A stretch of DNA of 64,000 bases from positions 1,426,001-1,490,000 of the forward strand of contig JADKAF010000001.1 in NCBI GenBank assembly GCA_016719295.1, in the 5' to 3' direction. This stretch comes from Planctomycetota bacterium. GTDB taxonomy: Bacteria > Planctomycetota > UBA1135 > JADKAF01. This document shows, piece by piece, positions 17,826 through 24,390 of this stretch. The notes under the pieces are model-generated. The model worked only from the letters and a program-made list of their open reading frames with translations, did not search any database and was not told the DNA's origin. How positions within the stretch are numbered: position 1 is the stretch's first letter; every line of letters begins with the position of its first letter. The position numbers and the translations under genes are program-made.

Positions 17826-18364
17826 CGCGAGAGGACCTCTTCGAAGGGCAGGGCGAGATGGAGCAGCTCAGCGGAGATTCGGTCGGTCTCGGCGGGCGAG
17901 TAGAGCGCTCCCGCCCAAGCCGGCGGGCGCGAGGCGGCGACCACGGCCCGAAGGAGCGGGTCCCCGCCCCAGCGCAGCCCCGCTTCGCCCACCTCGGGGC
18001 GCCAGACCTCGACCTTCGGGATCGGCGCCTTGCCGAACGACTCGAAGGCGATCAGATCCGCGCCGAGACCCGCGAGCGTCCGCACCCAGACCTCCCACGG
18101 AAAGAACTCGGGCTCGTGGTCCACGAAAACGGCGCTGCGCTCGGGCCCGACCAAGACCACCGCCTCGGCGCCGGCGCTGCGCAAGCGGTAGGAGTCCTTG
18201 CCCGGCGTGTCGAGCTCGGGGAACCCGCCCGAGTGCTTGATCGCCGCGACGCGGAGCCCGCGCTGCTTCCAGAGCGGCAGCAGCGCCTCCAGCAGCGTGG
18301 TCTTGCCGCTGCCCGACCAGCCGACGATCTGGATGAGGCGCGGAGAGCTGCCGCGCTCAACCAT
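17822..18364 (-). CDS. mobB: MobB-like molybdopterin-guanine dinucleotide biosynthesis GTPase
   Basis: A 180-residue P-loop protein. Walker A GWSGSGKTT is at residues 15-23 and the MobB-typical KHSGGFPELDTPGKDSYRLRSAGA is next, followed by a second block ADLIAFESFGKAPIPKVEV. MobB assists MobA in attaching GMP to molybdopterin. No other molybdenum-cofactor gene is nearby, and it is wedged by overlaps between the class III aminotransferase (8 nt) and the UbiA-type gene (4 nt). The motif order is diagnostic, so the family assignment is secure although the context is unusual. Confidence 0.87.
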   Translation of the reverse strand: MVERGSSPRLIQIVGWSGSGKTTLLEALLPLWKQRGLRVAAIKHSGGFPELDTPGKDSYRLRSAGAEAVVLVGPERSAVFVDHEPEFFPWEVWVRTLAGLGADLIAFESFGKAPIPKVEVWRPEVGEAGLRWGGDPLLRAVVAASRPPAWAGALYSPAETDRISAELLHLALPFEEVLSR

Positions 18365-19706
18365 CGACGCACGAAGCGAACGCGGCCTCGAAGCGCTGCA
18401 GCGCCTCCTGCACGTCCTCGGAGCCGATCAAGAGCGGCGGACCGAAGCGGAAGACGTTGCCGTAGAGCCCGCCCTTGCCGACCAGGAGGCCGCGTTGCTT
18501 CGCGGCCTCGAAGACGCGGTTCAAGAACGGCGCATCGGGCGTGCGATCGCCGGCCTGCTCGTCGCGCACGATCTCCACGCCGAGCATGAGCCCCAGGCCG
18601 CGCACCTCGCCGATCTTCGACGGGAAGCGCCGCTGCAAGCGCAGCAGGCCTTCGCGCAGCTCCGCACCCAAGCGCTCGGCGCGCGCAGGCAGGTCCTCGC
18701 GCTGCAGCACCTCGATGGTCGCCAGCGCTGCGGCGCAGGAGACCGGGTTTCCGCCGAAGGTCGAGATGGTGAGCTTCTTCAGGCTCGAGGCGATCTCCGG
18801 CCGCGTGATCGTCGCCGCGATCGGGAAGCCGTTCGCGATCGCCTTCGCCATCGTGAGCACATCGGGCTCCACGCCGTGGTGCTCGATCGCGAACATCTTG
18901 CCGGTGCGCGCGAAGCCGGTCTGCACCTCGTCGCAGAGGAAGAGGCCGCCGTACTTCCGCACGATCTCGGCTGCGATCTCGAAGTAGCCCTTCGGCGCCG
19001 TGATGAAGCCGCCGACGCCTTGGATCGGCTCGGCGATCAGCGCCGCCACCTTGCCGGAGGTCGAGGTCTGGATCACGTCCTCGATGTCGCGCGCGCAGGC
19101 GATGCCGCAGGTCTTCGGCTCGAGCTTCAGCGGACAGCGGTAGCAGTACGGCGCGAGCACTTGCTTCACGCTCGCCACCTGCGACGGCGTCGTGCGCCAG
19201 TTCGCGAGGCCGTTCAAGTTCTGCGCGGCCATCGAGCGGCCGGAGTAGCCGTGGCGCAGCGCCAGCACCTCGGTGTTCCCCGTGTGCATCTGCGCGAGCA
19301 TCACCGCCGTCTCGTCGGCCTCGGTGCCGGAGGTGGTGAAGTAGCTCTGCTCGAGCCGCCCCGGCGTGATCTCCGCGAGCTTCTCGGCGAGCGCCACCAC
19401 CGGCTCGCTCGGATAGAGGCACGCGGTGTGTCCGAAGCGCTCCATCTGTGAACGCGCCGCGGCGTTCACCTCCGCATTCGCATGCCCGACGCTCACCGTA
19501 AGGATGCCGGCGAAGAAGTCGAGGTACTCCTTCCCCGCCGTATCCACGACCCGCGCCCCCTCAGCCGAGCTCACCGCGACGGGCTCGCCGTAGTAGACCG
19601 GCACGCCGGGCATCAGGAAGCGCTTCTGGCGCGCGCGGATCGCATCGCCAATGGGATCCGCCCCTGGCTGCGATGCAGACGTACTCTTCGGTTCGGGAGG
19701 CTTCAT
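18357..19706 (-). CDS. Class III (AGXT2-like) PLP aminotransferase
   Basis: A 449-residue class III aminotransferase. The cofactor site is visible: TTSGTEADE (124-132), CDEVQTGFARTGKMF with the PLP aspartate (Asp259), and the Schiff-base lysine Lys288 in DVLTMAKAIANGFP. A cysteine-rich segment at 188-204 (Cys188, 191, 200, 204) is shared with alanine-glyoxylate/beta-alanine-pyruvate type enzymes. It probably transfers the amino group of alanine, beta-alanine or an omega-amino acid to glyoxylate or pyruvate. It is the first gene of the minus-strand run ending at 13805, and a long palindrome lies 35 nt upstream of its ATG. Confidence 0.88.
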   Translation of the reverse strand: MKPPEPKSTSASQPGADPIGDAIRARQKRFLMPGVPVYYGEPVAVSSAEGARVVDTAGKEYLDFFAGILTVSVGHANAEVNAAARSQMERFGHTACLYPSEPVVALAEKLAEITPGRLEQSYFTTSGTEADETAVMLAQMHTGNTEVLALRHGYSGRSMAAQNLNGLANWRTTPSQVASVKQVLAPYCYRCPLKLEPKTCGIACARDIEDVIQTSTSGKVAALIAEPIQGVGGFITAPKGYFEIAAEIVRKYGGLFLCDEVQTGFARTGKMFAIEHHGVEPDVLTMAKAIANGFPIAATITRPEIASSLKKLTISTFGGNPVSCAAALATIEVLQREDLPARAERLGAELREGLLRLQRRFPSKIGEVRGLGLMLGVEIVRDEQAGDRTPDAPFLNRVFEAAKQRGLLVGKGGLYGNVFRFGPPLLIGSEDVQEALQRFEAAFASCVDG

Positions 19707-19741
19707 GGCCCCGCCATTTCACCCCAAACCGAACTCACGGA

Positions 19742-19822
19742 GAAACCGAACGTACGGTGCCAGAGCATTTTTCTCCGGTTGCTAACCGGAGAAATTTGCT
19801 CTGGCACCGTACGTTCGGTTTC
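19742..19822. repeat. Long near-perfect palindrome (REP-like element or terminator)
   Basis: Two 39-nt arms (19742-19780 and 19784-19822) are separated by a 3-nt loop (GCT). They pair over 26 outer bases and 11 inner bases with one 2-base mismatch. Each arm reads GAAACCGAACGTACGGTGCC, then AGAGCA, then TTTCTCCGGTT after the mismatch. The right arm ends on the stop codon of the 19821-20453 gene; the left arm lies 35 nt from the start of the class III aminotransferase. It could end the sigma/membrane-protein transcript. Length and near-perfect symmetry are more like a mobile REP-type palindrome than a normal hairpin. Confidence 0.85.
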
Positions 19823-20453
19823 AGCGGCCGGCGAGGACCAGTTCCTCGTAGGGCGAGGAAGGAGAGAAGCCCAAGGGGTCGAGCGGCGGGACGAGGCGGG
19901 ACCAGGCGTCGCGGAAGTCGCCGGTGACTTTGCGCGTGGGGAGATCGCGCGTCATGTCGGAGAGGAAGCTCGCGGTCGGGAGCGCGCTTCGGTCGCCCAT
20001 CGCTGCGCGCTCGAGCAGGCGCCCTTGGAAGTAGCGCACGATCTCGGCCTGCGCGACCTTCGCGTCGGCGCGCTGCTCGCGCAGCTCCTGTTGCACCTGC
20101 GCGCGCTCGGCCGCGACCTCGCGCGCTTCGCGCGCGAGTTGCTCGCGCTCGCCGCGCACGCTCTCGAGCTCGCGCAGCAGCGCCCCGCGCTCGCCGAAGA
20201 GCATCGCCGCCGCTCCACCCGTGCAGAGCAGCAGCGCAGCTGCGGCAGCGAACAGAATCCACGGCCAGCGCGAGACGCGCGCTGGCATCACGCGCGCCCC
20301 GAGCTCGCGCTCCATCTCGCGCGAGTAGGCGAGGAACGCGTCGATCTCGGGCTCGATCAGCCCGGCATCGGCGAGCCCGCGCGCGAGCTCGCGCTCTTCG
20401 TGCGGCCCGTTCGAATCGTCCTGTCGTTTGCGTGCGTCATTCATGTCAGTCAC
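19821..20453 (-). CDS. Membrane protein with coiled coil, probable regulator of adjacent sigma factor
   Basis: A 210-residue protein. Residues 1-60 are charged and cytoplasmic, 63-86 form one transmembrane helix (WPWILFAAAAALLLCTGGAAAML), and 87-145 are a Glu/Arg/Ala/Gln-rich coiled coil. A short polar tail follows, with LVPPLDPLGFSPSSPYEELV. It overlaps the upstream sigma gene by 8 nt, and the topology fits an anti-sigma factor or a membrane sensor. No named domain is recognised. The stop codon coincides with the right arm of the long palindrome. Confidence 0.65.
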   Translation of the reverse strand: MTDMNDARKRQDDSNGPHEERELARGLADAGLIEPEIDAFLAYSREMERELGARVMPARVSRWPWILFAAAAALLLCTGGAAAMLFGERGALLRELESVRGEREQLAREAREVAAERAQVQQELREQRADAKVAQAEIVRYFQGRLLERAAMGDRSALPTASFLSDMTRDLPTRKVTGDFRDAWSRLVPPLDPLGFSPSSPYEELVLAGR

Positions 20454-21021
20454 CGGCGTTCCACACCGTGGCGAATCGTTCCTTCACGCGCTCCCACGCC
20501 TTGTAGACACGGGCGCGCTCCCAGCCGAGGGCGTCGGCGAGCTCGCGGGGTTTCAACAAGGCGCCTCCGTGCTCGAGGAGGCAGAGCACGACCTCGCGCG
20601 CGTCCTCGAAGCCCGCGAGCGAGAGCCGCTCGGCGACCTTGCGCAGCGCATCGCGGAGATGCAGCGCATTCACGTCCGAGTGCTCCGCGCGATCCCGATC
20701 CTCGCCAACGCCAATCGTCCGCGAGCGCTCCGCGCGCTTCCGCGCGTGGTGAACCAGGCTCCGCACCGTGCCGAAGAGCACGACCTCGGCCTCGTGAGCC
20801 CCGGCCTTCCGCTCGCCCCGCCAGAGCTTCAGCAGCGCGAGATCGGCCCAGTCCTCGGCGGTCCGCCCGTCGAGCACCGCGTCCCCCGCGAGCTTCCTCG
20901 CGTAGCGCACCAGCCGGGCGCGCAGCTCGGGATAGCCCTCCGGCCCGAACGCACCATCGGCCCACGGCGCCTCCGTGGCGCCGGGTGCCGTCTCCGGTTC
21001 GATCGGTTCGCGGTTGCTCAT
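20446..21021 (-). CDS. Divergent ECF-like sigma factor
   Basis: A 191-residue protein with sigma region 2 character at about 35-100 (RTAEDWADLALLKLWRG, then VVLFGTVRSLVHHARKRAER) and a C-terminal helix-turn-helix at about 150-187 (LKPRELADALGWERARVYKAWERVKERF). The region 4 sequence is less canonical than in the 11806 factor, so it belongs to a divergent group. It starts at 21021 and overlaps the downstream membrane protein gene by 8 nt. The 174-nt gap to the divergent lipoprotein gene (21196) must hold both promoters; none is clear. Confidence 0.72.
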   Translation of the reverse strand: MSNREPIEPETAPGATEAPWADGAFGPEGYPELRARLVRYARKLAGDAVLDGRTAEDWADLALLKLWRGERKAGAHEAEVVLFGTVRSLVHHARKRAERSRTIGVGEDRDRAEHSDVNALHLRDALRKVAERLSLAGFEDAREVVLCLLEHGGALLKPRELADALGWERARVYKAWERVKERFATVWNAGD

Positions 21022-21195
21022 GCGGAACGCGGGGTGCCCCCCGAGCTACGGCGGAAAGGCCGCGCTCGCCGGCGATCTTCGCCGCCCTTCTCGGAATCCG
21101 GGAGCCGCGCATTCCTTTCCCGCCCTCTCGGCGGCGCCCGCCGGCTGCCGCTCCTGGGAGAGGAAACGGATCCGGAACTCGAGGAGGCAAGAGCG

Positions 21196-21612
21196 ATGCA
21201 AGCGAAGAGCCCTCGACGCCGAAGAGCGTCTCTCGCCCTCGCCTTGCTCCTCCCTCTCGGCGGCTGCACGCCGACGGCGCTGGAGCCGACCGGGGCGGCT
21301 GGCCAGGCCGCCGCCGACTTCCTGGCCGCCTGTGCCGCCGGTGACGACGCCGCCTGGCGAGCTCATCTCGTGAGCGCCGAGCGCGAAGATCCGCAGTGGT
21401 CCCGAGCAGCTTTCCCCGGTGGCCGGGTGATCGATCTCGAGCAACGCGAGCGCCGCGCGATCGCGCGCTTCGTGCCCGCCGACGGACGCGCCTCGACCCA
21501 GCCGCTGGTGCTGCGCCTCGAGGGTCAGAGCTGGCGAGTCTCGCTCGCGGAGAGCATGGCGGCGTGGGTGGCCGCGCCGCCGCGGAGCTACGAGCTCTTG
21601 GCGCGGCCCTGA
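21196..21612 (+). CDS. Small putative lipoprotein
   Basis: A 138-residue protein with an arginine-rich N-terminus, a hydrophobic stretch and the lipobox LGGC (Cys24). A strong ribosome binding site (GAGGAGGC, 21181-21188) precedes the ATG at 21196, which decides the start over longer open frames. The mature part, with AADFLAACAAGDDAAWRAHL and a C-terminal SWRVSLAESMAAWVAA, resembles small exported proteins with an NTF2-like fold, but this is weak. It is divergent from the sigma gene and convergent with the EboB-like gene. Function unknown. Confidence 0.62.
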   Translation: MQAKSPRRRRASLALALLLPLGGCTPTALEPTGAAGQAAADFLAACAAGDDAAWRAHLVSAEREDPQWSRAAFPGGRVIDLEQRERRAIARFVPADGRASTQPLVLRLEGQSWRVSLAESMAAWVAAPPRSYELLARP

Positions 21613-21628
21613 GGCGACGACTTCGCAG

Positions 21629-22507
21629 CTACGCGTCCGGGTCCTGCCCGCGCAGCACCGAGTTCCCCTCGAAGGTCTGCCGACGATCGATGTTCGCGGG
21701 GTGTTCCAAGCGCGCGACGTCGAGACGCCCGCCCTGCGAGAAGAAGGCGACGGGGTTCCCCCACACGAGCTGCTCGATCAGCGCGGGGCGCAGGCCCGCT
21801 TGCTCGAGCTTCACCATCGTCTTCGGCACCATCAGCGGGTCGGAGACGCCCCAGTCGGCGGCGGAGTTGATGATCATGCGCTCGACGCCGTACTCCTTCA
21901 CGATGGCGACCATGCGGTTCGTATCCATCTTGGTGAAGGGGTAGATCGAGAAGCCGCTGACGCAGCCGAGCTCGCGCGTGATCTTGATCGTCTCCTCGTT
22001 GCCGTGGTCGAGCAGCACGCGCTGCAAGGGGAACGCGGCGTCGCGGACGAGGTCGATGCAGCGCTGGAAGCCCTTCTTCTTGTCGCGGTGCGGCGTGTGG
22101 ACGAGCACCGGCAGGTCGTGCTTCTTCGCGAGCGCGAGCTGCGCCAAGAAGTAGTGCTCCTCCTTCTTGGTCTGGTCGTCGAGGCCGATCTCGCCGACGC
22201 CGAGGACGCCGTCCTTCTCGAGATAGCGCGGCAAGGCCTCGATCACCGCCTGGTTCACGCGGTCGTCGTTCGCCTCGCGCGGGTTCAGCGCCATCGTGCA
22301 GAAGTGATGGATGCCGAACTGCTGCGCGCGGAAGCGCTCCCAGCCGATCAGCGTGTCGAAGTAATCGACGAAGCTGCCGACGTTGGTGCGGTTCTGCCCG
22401 AGCCAGAACGCGGGCTCCAGCACCGCGCGGACCCCTGCGAGCGCCATGCGCTCGTAGTCGTCGGTCACGCGCGAGAACATGTGGATGTGGGGCTCGAAGA
22501 TGCGCAT
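21629..22507 (-). CDS. eboB: TatD-like metal-dependent hydrolase, EboB type
   Basis: A 292-residue TIM-barrel amidohydrolase. Metal ligands are visible: HIH at residues 7-9, the glutamate in GVGEIGLDDQTKKEE, the histidine pair of LVHTPHRDKKKG, and the aspartate of INSAADWGVSDP. It differs from housekeeping TatD, having a long insert after the HxH motif, and lies 63 nt downstream of an EboA gene. Together these point to EboB of the ebo metabolite-traffic cluster. In other bacteria ebo genes take part in export or handling of metabolites in the periplasm. The other ebo genes are not adjacent. Confidence 0.78.
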   Translation of the reverse strand: MRIFEPHIHMFSRVTDDYERMALAGVRAVLEPAFWLGQNRTNVGSFVDYFDTLIGWERFRAQQFGIHHFCTMALNPREANDDRVNQAVIEALPRYLEKDGVLGVGEIGLDDQTKKEEHYFLAQLALAKKHDLPVLVHTPHRDKKKGFQRCIDLVRDAAFPLQRVLLDHGNEETIKITRELGCVSGFSIYPFTKMDTNRMVAIVKEYGVERMIINSAADWGVSDPLMVPKTMVKLEQAGLRPALIEQLVWGNPVAFFSQGGRLDVARLEHPANIDRRQTFEGNSVLRGQDPDA

Positions 22508-22570
22508 CGGGGAGCGTCGGGCGAGGGAGGAAGAGAGCGGAGAGGGAGGCCGCGGTAGCAGACGCCGCGT

Positions 22571-23425
22571 TCAGCGCGCGAGAGCGCGCTCCAGCGCGGC
22601 GCGGATCTCGGCGCGCGGCTCGCGCGGCAAGCGCTCGCGCAGGTAGTGGTGGAGCTCGGTGCGCTGCGAGCGCTCGCGCGAGAGGAGGGCGTCCAAGCCC
22701 TCGGCCGCGGCGAGGCGCGTGCCGTCGTCGCCGTGCTCGAGCCCGCCGACCAAGCGCGCGAGCGTTCCGGCCGTGGGGGCGCGCGCGATCAAGCGCGCCG
22801 TGTCGCGCCAGACCGCGCGGCCGGCGGCCTCGCGCTCGGTGGCGAGGTCTTGCAGCATGCGCGAGAGCTCGGGGTTCGCGTGGCGCTGCACATCGAAGAG
22901 CCGCACGAGCTCGACGCCCAGGAACGCGGCCTTCAGCACCAGCCGATCGAGATCGGCCTGCGCGAAGCCCGCGCGGCCGAGTGAACGCGCGACGAGGTTC
23001 GAGTCGCAGATCGCCGCTTCGAAGTGCGACTGCACGTTGGTGCGCTGCACTTCGGCGAGCAGCGCCACCGTGCCCGCGCTCACCGGTCGGCAGGCGAGCG
23101 AGCGCAGCACCATCGCGCGCTCTTCGATGTCGCCGTGAGCGTAGAGCTCGCGCAGCGCGTCATCGCCCGCTTGCGCGACATGCAGCAGCTCGAGGGCGGC
23201 GGCATCGCACGCGCGCCAAGCCCCGAGATCGACCGAAACGTCGCCCTCGAGGGCCAGCTCGGGCGGGAGCTGCTCGCGACCGATCTTGCGCGGGAGCGCG
23301 GGGAGCGCGATCTGCAGCGCGCGGACGCCGCCCGCGGCGACCTGCGTCCGCAGCTCCTCGAAGACCAGGAAGCGCTCGGCGGGCAGCAGAGCGCGCAGGC
23401 TCGCTTGGACATCGAACACGTTCAT
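22571..23425 (-). CDS. eboA: EboA-domain protein
   Basis: A 284-residue helical protein. The diagnostic part is at about 150-240: RTNVQSHFEAAICDSNLVAR, then DLDRLVLKAAFLGVELVRLF, then HANPELSRMLQDLATEREAAGR. This is the conserved pattern of EboA family proteins, in which a Leu-Lys-Ala block precedes an Asn-Pro-Glu-Leu block. The start at 23425 overlaps the NlpC/P60 stop by 4 nt (ATGA), so it is co-translated with an envelope hydrolase. No enzymatic motif is visible; biochemical function is not established for the family. Confidence 0.75.
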   Translation of the reverse strand: MNVFDVQASLRALLPAERFLVFEELRTQVAAGGVRALQIALPALPRKIGREQLPPELALEGDVSVDLGAWRACDAAALELLHVAQAGDDALRELYAHGDIEERAMVLRSLACRPVSAGTVALLAEVQRTNVQSHFEAAICDSNLVARSLGRAGFAQADLDRLVLKAAFLGVELVRLFDVQRHANPELSRMLQDLATEREAAGRAVWRDTARLIARAPTAGTLARLVGGLEHGDDGTRLAAAEGLDALLSRERSQRTELHHYLRERLPREPRAEIRAALERALAR

Positions 23426-24390
23426 CGACGTGCACCTCCACCTGGCAGCACGCGCCGGATCGCCTGCAGCGATCTCCGGCGCTCGGGTTCGTGGTCCGGA
23501 TCGCGCGGATCGAGGCTCGCCTCGTGCACCTCCGTCGCGCAATGGATGAAGCGCGCCCCGCCGAGCGAGATCGCGACATGCGTGATGCGCTCGCGCTTCG
23601 GTCCGAAGAAGAGCAGATCGCCGGGGCGCACCGCCTCGAAGCCGCCCTGCCAGGCGATGTCTTCGCCGCAGGCGCTCTGCGGCGAGGCATCGCGCGGGAG
23701 TGCCACGCCGTTCAGGCGAAACACCGTCTGCGTGTAGCCCGAGCAATCGAAGCCCTTGGCCGAGTTCCCGCCCCAGAGATAGGGCAGGCCGCGGAGGGCG
23801 CGCGCCAGCGCGAGTACGCCCTCGGCGCTCGGCGCGACCTCGCCTTCCCGCGCGAGCGGCACGAGGGAGCTCGCGGGCACCCACGCCGTCCTGCCGTCGG
23901 GCAGGCGCAGCTCCGCGAAGTCGCGCTCCGCCGCGCGCTCGACGCGCAGCGGCACGCCGAGCACGAGATCGATCACCGGCGCGGCGTCGTCGGCTGGCCG
24001 CTCCAGCGCTTCGCCGGTGCGCAGGGCGAAGAGATGCGTCGGCGTCCAGCGCCTAGCCCCCTGGTCGAGCGTGCTGGTCGAGCCGGCCGTGAGCCAGCCC
24101 TCGTAGCCGTAGGGTGTGCGCACGCGCTCCCAGCCGCCCTTCCGCTCGAGGACGCGCAGCGCCGTGCCGAGCAGCACCTGGTCGACCTGCTCCGCTCCGT
24201 GGCGCGGCTCGCCGCGCAGCGGAGCGACACTCACACGCACGATCGCGTCGGCATCCGCGGGGGAATGCAGCCCCGCGGGATGCACGGGTCCGCGCAGCAG
24301 CGGCCGCGTCTGAGCCTGCGCCGACGCCGAGGCGGCGGCGGAGGCTCCGACGAGCAGCGCGAGCCCGAGCACCTGCCTCGAACGCCTCAC
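23422..24390 (-). CDS. Exported NlpC/P60 cell-wall hydrolase with SH3-like domains
   Basis: A 322-residue protein with a signal peptide (residues 1-27, ending ASAQAQ). Two SH3-like segments follow, at about 50-110 and 120-180 (YGYEGWLTAGS and GRTAWVPASSLVPL). The C-terminal NlpC/P60 domain has its catalytic Cys216 in GFDCSGYTQ and His271 in ITHVAIS, with His283 as probable third residue. It should cleave gamma-D-Glu-diaminopimelate type bonds in peptidoglycan peptides. The GTG start overlaps the S46 peptidase stop. The chain S46 peptidase, NlpC/P60 and EboA is translationally coupled. Confidence 0.9.
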   Translation of the reverse strand: MRRSRQVLGLALLVGASAAASASAQAQTRPLLRGPVHPAGLHSPADADAIVRVSVAPLRGEPRHGAEQVDQVLLGTALRVLERKGGWERVRTPYGYEGWLTAGSTSTLDQGARRWTPTHLFALRTGEALERPADDAAPVIDLVLGVPLRVERAAERDFAELRLPDGRTAWVPASSLVPLAREGEVAPSAEGVLALARALRGLPYLWGGNSAKGFDCSGYTQTVFRLNGVALPRDASPQSACGEDIAWQGGFEAVRPGDLLFFGPKRERITHVAISLGGARFIHCATEVHEASLDPRDPDHEPERRRSLQAIRRVLPGGGARR

